DNA of 64,000 nucleotides from Candidatus Flexicrinis affinis (GCA_016716525.1 JADJWE010000001.1:186001-250000); one strand, 5' to 3'; shown: positions 34,304-43,950, counted from the first letter of the stretch. The notes: generated from the sequence alone by a model not told the origin. Translations and numbers: made by a program.

Positions 34304-35249
34304 AACAGGGCTCCTTGCATCAACCAATCCAGATCGAACCGCGCGTAGTGAATAGCTTGCCGGCGGTAGGTGTACAGCAGATGGACGAGGCCGTCATCCG
34401 TTTGTGCCAATGAGGGGTATGACAGCTCGGCGAATTCGTCGTCCACGACTTGCAGCCAATGCCACTCCTCGTTAGAGCCGTTCGTGGTGGCGACACTCAA
34501 CGGTGTACGGTGCGTGGCACTGTTGTTGAACGCCAGGATGTATTGGCCGCTTGCAAGTTGAAGCAGGTCGATTCCGGAGTTGGGGTTCGGGAAGCGGGTC
34601 GGCGTGAGCGGGGACCACGTCTCGCCGTTGTCAGCCGACTCCGAGCGCCAGATCACGCCCTGCCCCCCTGTCCGCAAATAGCACAGGAGCTTACCGTCGG
34701 GGCGCTTGACGACGTTGGGGTGTATGTTGCCCTGGGGCGATTCCATCGGCACGGTAAGCCGCCATGTCGCACCGTTGTCGTCGCTCAGCATCATGCACGA
34801 GCGCCATGTCTTTTCGTCGTAGGCGGGCAGAATGATCCGACCGTCGATGACGTGCGCACGGCTTCGCAGCATCAGGCCCGGGGTATCGAACAGCAGGCGC
34901 GGTGGACTCCACGTTGCTCCGCCGTCCTGAGAGGTGACGAGATAGGGGACGGCGTTTTCCCAGTGGTCGTGCAGGATGACGTTGTAAAACAGCCAGAGCT
35001 CGCCGTTCTCGCGCGGCAGCAGCACCGGCTGACCCATCGAATGTCCCGCGACTTCGAGGAGGATCGCCGGGCGCGTCCATTGGTCGGCGCCGCGCGGCAG
35101 GCGCGAAGAAAGCACACGTTCGGCGCGGTCTCGTACTCGCCACCCATCCAGATCGCCATCAGGCCGGCTTCGCCGAGGTCGGTGAGTGTTGAGCAGTGGG
35201 CAAACGGACGATCGCTCATCCGCGCAAACACGGGCATCTTCACCAGCAT
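34300..35249 (-). CDS. Sialidase-like protein with Asp-box repeats, interrupted by one frameshift
   Basis: The protein of about 316 residues starts at the ATG at 35249 after GGGAGGG with MLVKMPVFARMSDRPF. It shifts frame near 35109-35111 and continues with RLPRGADQWTRPAILLEV to the stop at 34300. The span of 950 bases is one short of a multiple of three, and restoring one T in a TTT run joins the frames. Three Asp boxes are clear: SQDGGATW, SDDNGATW and SADNGETW. There is no signal peptide, so an intracellular BNR-type sialidase or an uncharacterised glycosidase is expected. It is coupled to the IclR gene (TGATG) and to the aldolase (ATGA). The frameshift may be a consensus error. Confidence 0.78.
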
Positions 35250-36050
35250 CACGCCCTCCCAATCGAGTTGTGTCGAACTCTTGACATGCGATCTGGAACG
35301 TAACCCATGCGCCGCGAAATCTCCTGCGCGGTCTGGACAACGCCGCGCGACACGGTGTCGAGACGCGACCCGACGATGCGCGGATCGATCCCGGAGATGC
35401 TGCACGCGCCGATAACCGTGCGCGAGGCGTTGAAGATCGGTGCCCCGATACAAAACGTCTGAAGCTCGTGCTCTTGATTGTCGATCGAATAGCCCCGTGC
35501 CCGGGTGGCCGCGAGATCGTCGCTGAGCGCGGCGAAGGTGGTGATCGTGTGCGGTGTGAACGGCTTAAGGGCCGTGCCGCTGTCGGCGTAGATGGCGCTG
35601 GTCTCGGCTTCCGGCAGAAAAGCAAGGATCGCTTTGCCGACGGAGGTGCAGTGGAGCGGCGCATGGTCGCCGACCGCCGTGCGCCAAGAGCCGGGTTGAA
35701 GATTCGATTGCGTAGATGTACAGGACGTGCGATCCGTCGCGCACGGTGAGGTATGTCGACTCGCTGCACGAATCGGCAAGCTGGCGCAGCAGCGGCGCCG
35801 CCCGATCGCGCAGTTCGACATTGACGACCGCGCTTTGCGTCAGACCGATGATCGTCCTGCCGATTCCGTACGAGTCGTCGTCCAGCTTCTCGATGAACCC
35901 GTAGTTCACGAGCGTCTTGATGAGGTGATGGGTGGTGCTCTTCGGGATGCCCAGGCGTTGGCTGATGACCGTCAGCGTAAGGCGCGGTTCGGCCGGGCTG
36001 AAGAGAAGAAGAATATCGAGTGCTTTGGCTGCGAAGCAATCACGTCGCAC
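35249..36050 (-). CDS. IclR-family transcriptional regulator, interrupted by one frameshift
   Basis: The N-terminal winged helix (ALDILLLFSPAEPRLTLTVI, then IPKSTTHHLIKTLVNYGFIE) runs in one frame to about 35697. The effector domain (TSVGKAILAFLPE, ARGYSIDNQEHELQTFCIGA, ISGIDPRIVGSRLDTVSRGV) continues in another to the stop at 35249. The span of 802 bases is one more than a multiple of three, so one extra base explains it. The start is a GTG at 36050, because an in-frame stop lies just upstream. IclR proteins often control sugar-acid catabolism, which suits the operon it heads. A palindrome lies 20 bases upstream. Confidence 0.8.
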
Positions 36051-36069
36051 CTCAAAACGAGTGCTTGTG

Positions 36070-36084
36070 TTTCATATTATGAAA
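36070..36084 (-). promoter_or_regulatory. Candidate IclR operator
   Basis: The 15-mer TTTCATATTATGAAA has perfect 7-bp arms around one base, within an AT-rich stretch 20 bases before the IclR start. KdgR-like IclR operators have TGAAA/TTTCA arms, so autoregulation of the operon is plausible. The region 36051-36318 between the divergent IclR and rhodanese genes otherwise holds only the CRP/FNR-like site at 36214. Confidence 0.45.
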
Positions 36085-36213
36085 TGATATATCACGATAT
36101 GGAAATCATACCGCGCTGTCAGACTGGTGTCAAGCACCCCCGGAGCAGTCGACGTGAGGACCGGCCGCATCGCACATAGTCCCGTATATCCGCATACCTA
36201 CAAATGTGGCGAA

Positions 36214-36231
36214 ACGTGACTCTCGTCACGT
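36214..36231 (+). promoter_or_regulatory. Candidate CRP/FNR-family site upstream of the rhodanese gene
   Basis: ACGTGA and TCACGT form perfect arms around six bases (CTCTCG), giving the GTGA-N6-TCAC core of CRP/FNR-family sites. It ends 87 bases before the ATG at 36319. A related site precedes mobA at 47343-47358. Confidence 0.45.
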
Positions 36232-36318
36232 CATTTGAGAAATTTGTCACATGCGTTTATCGCGCTCCACAAGGACAATTCGTGTGGTTGTAACCGCATT
36301 TGTAGTGGAGCTTGGACC

Positions 36319-37926
36319 ATGAAGAAACATCTCTTCCTGCTTGTTGCTTTACTCGTCTTCATCATGCCGTTTACAGCAGTCGCACAGGAGCAGGCCGTCG
36401 TCGACCGGCTTCAGGCGTACAACCTGATGCTGCCGCAAGGCTACGGCGTGACCTCGGTCGAAAATGCAGTCACCTTCCTCAGCGAGAATCCCGACACGCT
36501 GCTGCTGGACGTGCGTGAAATCGCCGAATATGAAGCCGGTCACCTCGAGAACTCGTTCAACGTGCCGATCCGCACGCTGTCGCAGAACCTCGCCTTACTG
36601 CCCGATCTCGATGCTCCGATCCTCGTCATCTGCAAGGGCGGCGCCCGCGCGACCCTTGCCGCAACCTCGCTCGGTATTCTCGGCTACTCCAACGTCAAGA
36701 TTCTGGCCGGCGGATACGATGCGTGGGCCGGCGCCGAATTGACGACGACTCTCGAGCCTTATGTTCCAGAGGCGGCTACGGCGCCTGAAATCGACGGAGT
36801 CATCTTCGAAGCGGTCGACACGTATTTGACGACGCTTCCAGAAGGTTTCGGGTTCGTGTCGCCGCAGAACGCCGTGGTCGAGCTGACCTCGGACACCGCG
36901 CCTGTACTCCTTGACACGCGCAGCCTGGACGAGTGGAATGCTGGTTACATCGAGGGCGCGCAGCACATCTGGATCAATGAATTCATGATGAGCCGCGACG
37001 AGTGGCCCGCCGACCTCGACACCCCCATCATCATCTACTGCGCCAGTGGCTATCGCGGTTCGATCGCGACGGTCATCATGCGCCTGATGGGGTATACCAA
37101 GCGGATGGCAGGCGGCGGGGTTCCCGCTTGTCGGTGTACCTGCGGCCGAACCAGACGTCGAAGCGCTGCTGACCGACTACGTCGCAGGATTGCCCGGATC
37201 GTTCAACGCGGTGCGTGTCGCCGATCTGGCGACCGAGCTCGCAGCCGAGAACGACCTCGTACTGGTCGATGTGCGCTCCGCTGACGATTACACCGAAGGC
37301 ACGATCACCGGTGCGATCAACATTCGGATTGAGGAGCTCGCGCAGCATCTCGACTTGCTGCCCGATCAAAGCGCGAACATCGTCGTCTTCTGCGCCAGCG
37401 GGCATCGGTCGGCGATCGCTATGGTCGGCCAGATCTGCTCGGCTACACCAACGTCCGCAGCATGATTGGTGGTTTTGGCCAGTGGGCATCGGCTGGCAAC
37501 GCGGTATCCACCGAAGCGACCGTCGTCGAACCCGGTGCTGCGCCTGCAGTCGACGAAGCCGTGTTCACGCTGGTGGATGGCTTCCTGTCTTCGCTCCCGG
37601 CGGGCTACTACACCGTCAAGCCGATCGACCTTCAGGTCGAACTCTCGGGCGATGCGGCACCGATCACCATCGACGTCCGCACGCAAAGCGAACGCGCCGG
37701 CGGCTTCATCGCCGACAGTCTGTTCATCCCGCTCAACGAGCTGATGACCCGCGTCGCCGAATGGCCGCAGGACAAGGCCGTGGCAATCGTGGTCTATGAC
37801 AACCCGACCCATCGCAGCACGATCGCGTTGGTCGCCATGCGCCTGCTCGGCTACGAGAACGTGCGCGCCCTGGCCGGTGGCATCGGCGGTTGGACCAGCA
37901 ACCAGCTTCCGCTCGTCACGGAGTAG
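36319..37926 (+). CDS. Exported protein with four tandem rhodanese domains, two frameshifts
   Basis: A signal peptide (MKKHLFLLVALLVFIMPFTA, cleaved near AVAQEQ) is followed by four rhodanese repeats. Active-site loops are VICKGGARA (domain 1, near 36625), IIYCASGYRG (domain 2, near 37030), VVFCASGHRS (domain 3, near 37385) and VVYDNPTHRS (domain 4, near 37795), where Asp replaces the catalytic Cys. The frame shifts near 37115-37130, where about eight residues also seem missing, and near 37425. Rhodaneses transfer sulfane sulfur from thiosulfate or polysulfide. Here the protein would act outside the cytoplasm, next to a Mo-enzyme operon. It converges with that operon. Confidence 0.78.
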
Positions 37927-37972
37927 GCCACATGCGGGAGCGCCGCGCTCCTGCCGTATACGCGAAATCGAG

Positions 37973-37999
37973 AGGCCGCCAGCATCGCTGGCGGCCTCA
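37973..37999. repeat. 27-bp hairpin repeat, left flank of the insertion sequence
   Basis: The bases from 37973 to 37999 are identical to 39370-39396 and directly abut the left end of the insertion sequence. The repeat is itself a terminator-like hairpin: AGGCCGCCAGC and GCTGGCGGCCT around the loop ATC (12 bp if the flanking G is included). It follows the rhodanese stop by 46 bases and was probably the shared terminator of the rhodanese gene and the Rieske-ending operon. Confidence 0.75.
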
Positions 38000-39369
38000 C
38001 TGGACTTTGGCACTTTGAAGAGAGTCGTTGTCGGTAGACAGCGGCTATTTTGTGGGAAGCGGGCCCGAAAAGGTGGAACAATCGGGTCAAGATCGGGCGG
38101 CGGCAAAGACCGCGTTGCGTAAAGCGCGTGCGAGGTGCTGTTTTTCACGCGAGTTAGGCGGTGTCGAGGAGATCACGGGGTGAAAAACGTGCGTTTGCCA
38201 GAAGGCGGCGCGGTAGGTTCGCCAGAGCGTGGTCAGCGACCAGCGTTGGGACCCGCGCCACCAGCGGGTGGGAACGGTGCTGGCACGGGTCAAGCCCAAG
38301 GTCCGGTAGCCTGCCAACAGCAGCACGGCATAAGCCCAGGCCGACCACTGGACGGAAGCGACGGCCGCATATGGATTGAAGCACTGCTTGTTACCCAGCC
38401 CGAAACTGGACTTGAGCTCGCGGTGGCACACCTCAATCTCCCAGCGTTGCCACGCCCAGAACAGCAGCGTGGCGAGCGGAAACGGGAGGTGCCAAGACCC
38501 ATCGGCGGCGCACTGGGCATTGACCAGAAACGGCAGCGGGTCGCGCTGGGTGCGGGCATTGGCCTTGCCGCGCACCACAATCAGGAACAGCGGACAGTCG
38601 GGGGCACCGCGACGCAGCACGACACCTTGCACTTTGACCTGCAAGTGGCGCTGCCTACGCACATCCAAGGTGAGTTTCTGCCACCCTCGCCGTTGCCGCC
38701 CAGCGCCTGCGGCGTTGCCGCCCGCGGCCCATACTGAGGTTGCCGTCCGCGTCCGCGCTCACGCGGGGTCGGCAGGTGGTGCAGCACCCGGTTTCTGGCG
38801 CTGCGGGCCAGGAGCGTCACGCCTGCGGGCAGCCGCTGCCACAACGCCGCGTTGTCATACGTGCCATCTCCCACACACAGCACCTGCTGCCGTGCCCGCC
38901 CACAGTGCGTCAGCGCCTGCCGTTGCGTAACCACCCGCTCCCTTCCAGTTTCCGGCTGCTGCGCGGCGTCTGCGTCCATCCACCGCCACCACACGGCTCC
39001 TCTGCCGACACCGCTCTCAGCGTCTGCTCAAACATCACCTCACTGGCTGCCTCGTAGCGGAACCGCCTTTGACTGAACACCCGATACCAACTGCTCCAGT
39101 CCGTCTCGGTCTGTCCTAGACTCATCAGCAGCTGCGTGATGGTGTGGCGCGCCAGCACAAACAACTCGGCCAACATCAGGGCGACCACCCGCTGATATGT
39201 CCGCTCTTGCTTGAAGATGCCGCGATGTGCTTGTAACACCTCAAACAGATGCTTGAGCAGTTCGCTGTTTTGTGCGATAGTCGACATGGAAAGACCTCTG
39301 GTGAGCCTGTTTTTCCCAACTCAAGCTTGACCAAAGGTCTTTCTCTTTGCAACTACTGCCAAACTCCAG
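38000..39369 (-). mobile_element. Degenerate insertion sequence (IS4/IS701-like)
   Basis: The ends are imperfect inverted repeats: CTGGACTTTGGCACT from 38000 inward and CTGGAGTTTGGCAGT from 39369 inward on the other strand (13 of 15 identical). Between them lies a broken DDE transposase gene. The element is flanked by a perfect 27-bp direct repeat that is a terminator hairpin. Target duplications this long are unusual but known for some IS4-related groups such as IS1634. The family call rests only on the transposase. Confidence 0.75.
38087..39287 (-). pseudogene. DDE transposase, broken by several frameshifts and an internal deletion
   Basis: The N-terminal part starts at 39287 (MSTIAQNSELLKHLFEVLQA) and reaches DWSSWYRVFSQRRF and MFEQTLRAVS. 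The middle part, in another frame, has QVLCVGDGTYDN with a catalytic Asp. The C-terminal part, in a third frame, has KLTLDVRRQRHLQV and EIEVCHRELKSSFGLG with the catalytic Glu in the IS4-type Y/H-R-E-K pattern. The region around the first Asp (reconstructed VAVDGTQ, near 38995) needs two compensating shifts. Some 70 residues expected between it and the second Asp are missing. It would not make active transposase as read. Confidence 0.75.
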
Positions 39370-39396
39370 AGGCCGCCAGCATCGCTGGCGGCCTCA
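39370..39396. repeat. 27-bp hairpin repeat, right flank of the insertion sequence
   Basis: This is a perfect copy of 37973-37999 directly after the right end of the insertion sequence. It lies 31 bases beyond the stop of the Rieske gene on the minus strand and can still serve as that operon's terminator. Confidence 0.75.
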
Positions 39397-39426
39397 GTCG
39401 TCTTTCACACCTGCATCGGGCGATTC

Positions 39427-39853
39427 CTACCCGTCCAGCAGGATGGTCACTAGTCCGTCCTCGCCAATCTCGATGCCCAGCGGCTTCAACGTGCTAACCG
39501 CTGGTCCGCGCGTTACGGTACCGTCGGCATCAAAGCGCGATCCGTGGCAGGGGCAGGTCAAACCGTCGGCGGTATCCTCGACCGTACAGCCCAGATGCGG
39601 GCGTCAGACTGACCGCGCGCAGCCCGTTCTCGTCGCGAACAATCAGCGCAGGTACAGTGACAACGATCGTTCGCGATCCTTGCGGGAAGTTTACGTCCGG
39701 GCCTACCGCGATGCGGGAAGGTGTACTCCCATTCTCCGTATGGCTCAGATAACGTAGCAGCCCGCCCGCGCCTAGCACGGCGCTGGCGTACAGGGCAAGG
39801 CGTGTGCCGGTCTTGAGGAAATCACGCCGGGATCCTTCAGTGTCTTCGCTCAT
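39427..39853 (-). CDS. Rieske [2Fe-2S] protein, interrupted by a frameshift
   Basis: Reading from 39853, a Tat-type signal (GSRRDFLKTG) and membrane segment (LALYASAVLGAGGLL) precede the Rieske domain. The frame breaks near 39605 exactly at the first cluster motif. After it the sequence reads PHLGCTVED and CPCHGSRFDADG to the stop at 39427. Inserting two bases would restore CPHLGC, the first ligand box. The protein of about 143 residues is a minimal cytochrome-bc-type Rieske subunit. It is the last gene of the seven-gene redox operon, 24 bases after the multihaem cytochrome. As read it would be non-functional, but the neighbouring frameshifts argue for consensus error. Confidence 0.78.
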
Positions 39854-39877
39854 CGGAAAGCCTCTACGCGCTGAGTA

Positions 39878-41121
39878 TTAGTGATCGACGGCATGGCATT
39901 CGTGACAGTAGCGCGACTCCTGCTCGGCCTCGTTCTGCTCGCAGGCCGTGCCCAACACCGCGCGAAACGGGAACGTTTGGCCGGTGGCTTTGCCGACCAT
40001 CTCGTAGGTGCCATCGGCCAGCAGCGCGCATTCCACAGCGGCTCGCCCTGTTCGGTCATCAAGATCGTGTCGCCTACATTGAGCGTCATCACCGGATTGA
40101 GGAACGCAAGGCGCAGCGCATCGTCGTCTTCGCTGACGATCGTATGGGTGAGGGGCAGTGCGTTGGCCGTGCCGTGGCACGTTGCGCATCGGACGTACTG
40201 AATGTCCGACTGGAACGTGTGAATGTCGCCGTCTCCCATTGCCTCGCGCGTCGTGTGGCAATCGATGCAGTCAAGCGTCCACTCGCAGCGAACGAACTCC
40301 GCGATCGGCTGATAATAGTCCTCGAGGCGAGTCTGCGGGTCGTCACCGCGTTCGACGAAGGTCATTGTCCGCAGGTCGTAGTTGCCGCGGTTGTGACACG
40401 TGTTGCACTGCGTGTACGGGATCGCCGTCGTGAGCCGGTGCACGGTTTCGCCTTCGATGATATCCGGCGTATGGCACGCCGCGCACCCGGTCAGACGCAT
40501 GTAGTCCGCGCCGACAGGAGGCTCTGCGCTGAGGTGACACGTCAGACAGTTCTCACCGAACCGTTGCAGAAACGGATTGACCTCGGCGGTGGGGTCGAAC
40601 GCATGAAGTTGGGTGATCCCTGTCTTGGTCGTCCCGTCATGGTCAACGACGGCGGAGATACCCATCTCGGCAACGAGCGACGTCTGCGCCCCCAAGGTAT
40701 AGCGCATCTGCGTGATGGCCCCGGCATACGTGGCCTGAACGCTGGTCATCACCCGTTGGATGTGATCGCGCTGATCGTCCGCATCGCCGCTGTGACAATC
40801 TGAGCCCCCGCACGACTGCTCCACGACGTGCAAGGCCGACGGATTGCGACCGCCGCGCATCGTGCTGTGGGCGAGGTCAGCGTCCAGCGCGAGACGTTCA
40901 CCGCCGTGACACCTCACACAGCCAAATGTGTCGACCGGGTGCGACGCGCTGATTTCGTCGACATCGGCGTGGCACGACAGGCAGTATTCGGTCTCTCCGG
41001 TGAGGGTCGGGGTCAGCGCGACGGCCTGAACACCGGTTACCGAAGATAGCCACACCAACACCAGTCCGGTGAGAATCAGCGCGGCGCCAAGCGCGGTGAG
41101 GCGGGGAAACCCACGTGTCAT
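39878..41121 (-). CDS. Multihaem cytochrome c, one frameshift near the C-terminus
   Basis: A signal or anchor segment (TALGAALILTGLVLVWLSSVTG) precedes eight CXXCH haem motifs: CLSCH (residue 47), CVRCH, CLTCH, CAACH, CNTCH, CIDCH, CATCH and, after the frameshift, CHECH. One CX4CH-like site (CGGSDCH) may carry a ninth haem. The frame shifts near 40035; only the second frame gives the last CHECH and the stop at 39878. The protein is about 414 residues. Its ATG overlaps the stop of the cytochrome b gene as ATGA. It likely takes electrons from the Rieske/cytochrome b pair in the periplasm. Confidence 0.82.
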
Positions 41122-42152
41122 TGTGGCACCAGCGTCAGGAGTGCAATAGCGACAACGAGGAGCGCTAGGATCAAACGTGCCGAGCGATTCGAGCGCGGAA
41201 ACCATCGACCCAACTCGGACTCGTCGGGCTTGGGCAAGATATACGGGAAGACTGCCAACAGTGTCAATACGGCAAACGGCACCAGCACGCCCAGCAGAAA
41301 CGGGTCGCCCCAGGCGAGCAAGCGCTGAATCCAAAGCAGGAACCACGGCGCGTCGGTATGGCTTGCGCTTGCGCTGATGTCGGTGATGGGCGGGGCGATC
41401 GGCGCGGGCACGAGGGCCGAGAACACTAGCAGCCCGCCGCCGACGATCAGCATCGCCACCACCTCGCGCTCGACCAGTTGGAAGCGGGAGATGCGCTGGC
41501 TCTCAGTTCGTGCTGCCGGCGGCGGCACCGCGATCCCGCCGTCACGGCGCACTCTGAAGATGTGCCAACCGATAAAGAAGATCGCGGGCACAGCCAGCCC
41601 GAACAGGTGCCACGCATAGAACCGCGTCAGCGTAGACGCCCCAGGTTCCGACCCGCCGGCGACGATGCCATACAGCGCATCGCCCGCGACCGGCACGGTC
41701 TTGAGCAGATTGGTTCCGACCACCAGCGCCCATTGGATGCCCTCGTCCCAACGCAGCACATAGCCCGTGAAGTTGAGCAGGATCACGACCCCCATGAGCA
41801 GCACGCCCAACACGAAGTTGAACCGCCGCGGCGCGCCGTATGCGCCGGTGAACACCACCCGCACGAGGTGCAGCCCCATGACGATCATCAACACTTGAGC
41901 CGACCAGAAGTGCAGGTTGCGCACCAACGCACCGAGCGGCGCATGATACGTAATGGTCTGGATCGACAGCGCCGCGCCTTCCGGCGTGGGGACGTAGTAG
42001 AACATCTCCAGTATGCCGGTAACGATCAGGATCAGGACAAGAAAAATCGAGATGCCGCCGGCGCCGAGCGTGTAGCGCAGGCGCGACTGCCGCGCCGGGA
42101 TGGTCGGCGGGTGGAGGTGGTGAAAGAAATTCGGACGGGGTGCACGTGTCAT
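41118..42152 (-). CDS. Cytochrome b (b6-like)
   Basis: This intact 344-residue protein has eight hydrophobic segments. The haem ligands are His pairs in LHFWSAQVLMIVMGLH (14 apart) and in HLFGLAVPAIFFIGWH (15 apart). The 14/15 spacing is that of cytochrome b6, while bc1 cytochromes have 14/14. The C-terminal part (residues 225-344) resembles subunit IV fused on. At the position of the quinol-site PEWY motif it reads APWF. It follows the NrfD gene and overlaps the multihaem cytochrome gene by four bases. It should move electrons between quinol and the Rieske or cytochrome c partners. Confidence 0.88.
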   Translation of the reverse strand: MTRAPRPNFFHHLHPPTIPARQSRLRYTLGAGGISIFLVLILIVTGILEMFYYVPTPEGAALSIQTITYHAPLGALVRNLHFWSAQVLMIVMGLHLVRVVFTGAYGAPRRFNFVLGVLLMGVVILLNFTGYVLRWDEGIQWALVVGTNLLKTVPVAGDALYGIVAGGSEPGASTLTRFYAWHLFGLAVPAIFFIGWHIFRVRRDGGIAVPPPAARTESQRISRFQLVEREVVAMLIVGGGLLVFSALVPAPIAPPITDISASASHTDAPWFLLWIQRLLAWGDPFLLGVLVPFAVLTLLAVFPYILPKPDESELGRWFPRSNRSARLILALLVVAIALLTLVPQ

Positions 42153-43417
42153 ATCATGATTCCGGTACGATTACGGCGCACACCCCATCCATGGGCTGCG
42201 TGTCCGCGGTGGTCGCCGGCCTCGCCCTGCGGGGCCGCGTGAGACGCCTTCGCCGGAGTCGAGCTTGCCCTATGGGACGCTTGACGCGAACGGTTTCCTC
42301 GTATACGGGGAAGTAGCGCGCGATCAGACTGTAGACCAGCACGATCCCGGCGACGACCCCGGCCAGGATCACGACTTCCATCCAGTGCGGCACGTAGACC
42401 TCGCCGTCGACCGGGCTCACGACGAACCACGTCACGTTGAACCGGTTAAGGATCACGCCGCCCATCACCAGCAGCGCGCCGAACAGCGACGCCGCGCGCG
42501 GCTTGACCGCACCTGTTTGAGCGAGAAGAGGATGATCGGAATGACTGCCCCGACGATCAGTTCCAGCCAGAACAGCACATTGTTCAGGCTCGCCTTCCAA
42601 AGGGCAGGTGGAATTCGTTGGCGATGATCAGCTCACCGAACTTCAGCACAAGGTAGAAGCCGAGGATCCACGGCACGAACCAACCCAGGGTGGACAGCGT
42701 GCGCTTGCTGAGGCTCCGCCCGAACAGCCAATAGCTGGCCGTTGCGCCGGCGATAACCATACTGATGCCCGCCGCCAGCGAGCTGACGAGGAAGAAGACC
42801 GGCAGCAGCATCGAGTACCACAGCGGGTCGACGCGGGGCGACATGATGACGAACAGCGTGCCCAGTGACGATTGGTGCATGGTCGATAACGTGACGCCGA
42901 CGATCACGATCGGCACGGTGAAGCGCTTGATCAGCGGAAGCAAGCCGCGCAGGCGCGTGTTCTGCAGCAGCACAGGGCTGAACTCATAGATCAGGATGGT
43001 CGAATATGCCGCGATACACCAGCTCACTTCGAGCAGCGCCGAGGCTGAAATTAGGCCGCAGGAACACGTTGTAGAACTTGTCCCACCGGCCGAGATCGAA
43101 CAGCAGGATCAGCAGCACCGAGCTGTAGCCGAGCAGGCCGGCAAGCACGGTAGGCCGTACCGCTGCGTGCAGGCGTTCGAGCTGCAGGACGTAGACCAAC
43201 GCGGCGAGGGTGAACGCCCCGCCAGACAACGCGACTACGGCCAAGGTCGAAGCTGATCCAGATGCCCCACGGGAACGGATCGCTCAGGTTCGTCGTGGGA
43301 CCGGAGCCCGACAATCATACGGTAAACGCCGAGCACGATGCCCAGCAGGGCGATGCCCGCAAGGACGTGGAGGACCAGTGGGAGTTTACGAAGTTCGCTG
43401 AGCACCTTCTGGATCAT
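42149..43417 (-). CDS. NrfD/PsrC-family membrane subunit, several frameshifts
   Basis: Joined frames give one NrfD-type protein of about 420 residues. It starts MIQKVLSELRKLPLVLHVLA at 43417, then GPTTNLSDPFPWGIWISFDL, LSGGAFTLAALVYVLQLERL, LLILLFDLGRWDKFYNVFLR, SWCIAAYSTILIYEFSPVLL, KASLNNVLFWLELIVGAVIP, and NRFNVTWFVV with YVPHWMEVVILAGVVAGIVL. Shifts occur near 43295, 43248, 43062, 42597 and 42515. The C-terminal end is ambiguous between 42149 and 42154. NrfD proteins are quinone-binding membrane anchors of molybdoenzyme and ACIII complexes. Its ATG overlaps the FeS stop. Confidence 0.75.
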
Positions 43418-43946
43418 GATGCCTGCTCCTCGTCTGCGTGCTCCGTGGGCGCGTGCGACTCGTCGTCATCGTGCCCGTCGGCCTTGGCCTCTTCCTTGAG
43501 GCGTTTGATCGTCAAGTAGGCGCCCGACAGGCCGACCAGCATCATGCCGGCGACCAGCGGCGTCCCCTCGGTCACAAGCCGGTTAGCGAACGCCGTTGAC
43601 GTCGGCATGGCCGCTGGGAAGCCGAGCTCCTCGAACGGCACGGGCGAGATGTACAGCGTGGCGGTACCCCCGTTTTCCGTCTCGCCGTAGATGTGCGGGA
43701 CGTACTTGCCGGGGTTGTCGCGAATCTTCTGCTGGGCCTTGGCAAGCATGTCGTCGTAGCGCCCGAACTCGATGGCGCCGGTCGGGCAGGTCTGCGCGCA
43801 GGCGGGCTGCTGCCCCTCCGCCAGCCGCTCGGCGCACATGTCGCACTTCACGACCAGCGGCAGAACTTCCTTCCACTCGTACTTCGGGACGTTGAACGGG
43901 CACGCATACATGCAGTACCGGCATTGGGATTGGCGTTGTGTGCCAT
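43414..43946 (-). CDS. Ferredoxin-like 4Fe-4S subunit (PsrB/HybA type), truncated and frameshifted
   Basis: From about 43925 the protein reads CRYCMYACPFNVPKYEW, then KCDMCAERLAEGQQPACAQT and CPTGAIEFG. These are the third and fourth cluster boxes of PsrB/HybA-type electron-transfer subunits. A C-terminal membrane segment (LVAGMMLVGLSGAYLTI) and acidic tail follow, as in HybA-like anchored forms. The ATG at 43946, 4 bases after the molybdoenzyme stop, is in another frame and is followed by only eight residues. The N-terminal 100 or more residues with the first two cluster boxes are therefore missing. Whether this is a real deletion or an assembly collapse cannot be told. Confidence 0.75.
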
Positions 43947-43950
43947 GAGC

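Noticed and set aside
34300..36039. A single 579-residue open frame covering the sialidase-like and IclR regions
   Set aside because: Only the part after 35110 has family motifs. The rest is an out-of-frame reading of the sialidase start and the IclR gene, whose own frames carry clear helix-turn-helix and effector-domain motifs.
37972..39396. CRISPR-like repeat pair
   Set aside because: Only two copies, 1.4 kb apart, with an insertion sequence between them; the repeat is a terminator hairpin.
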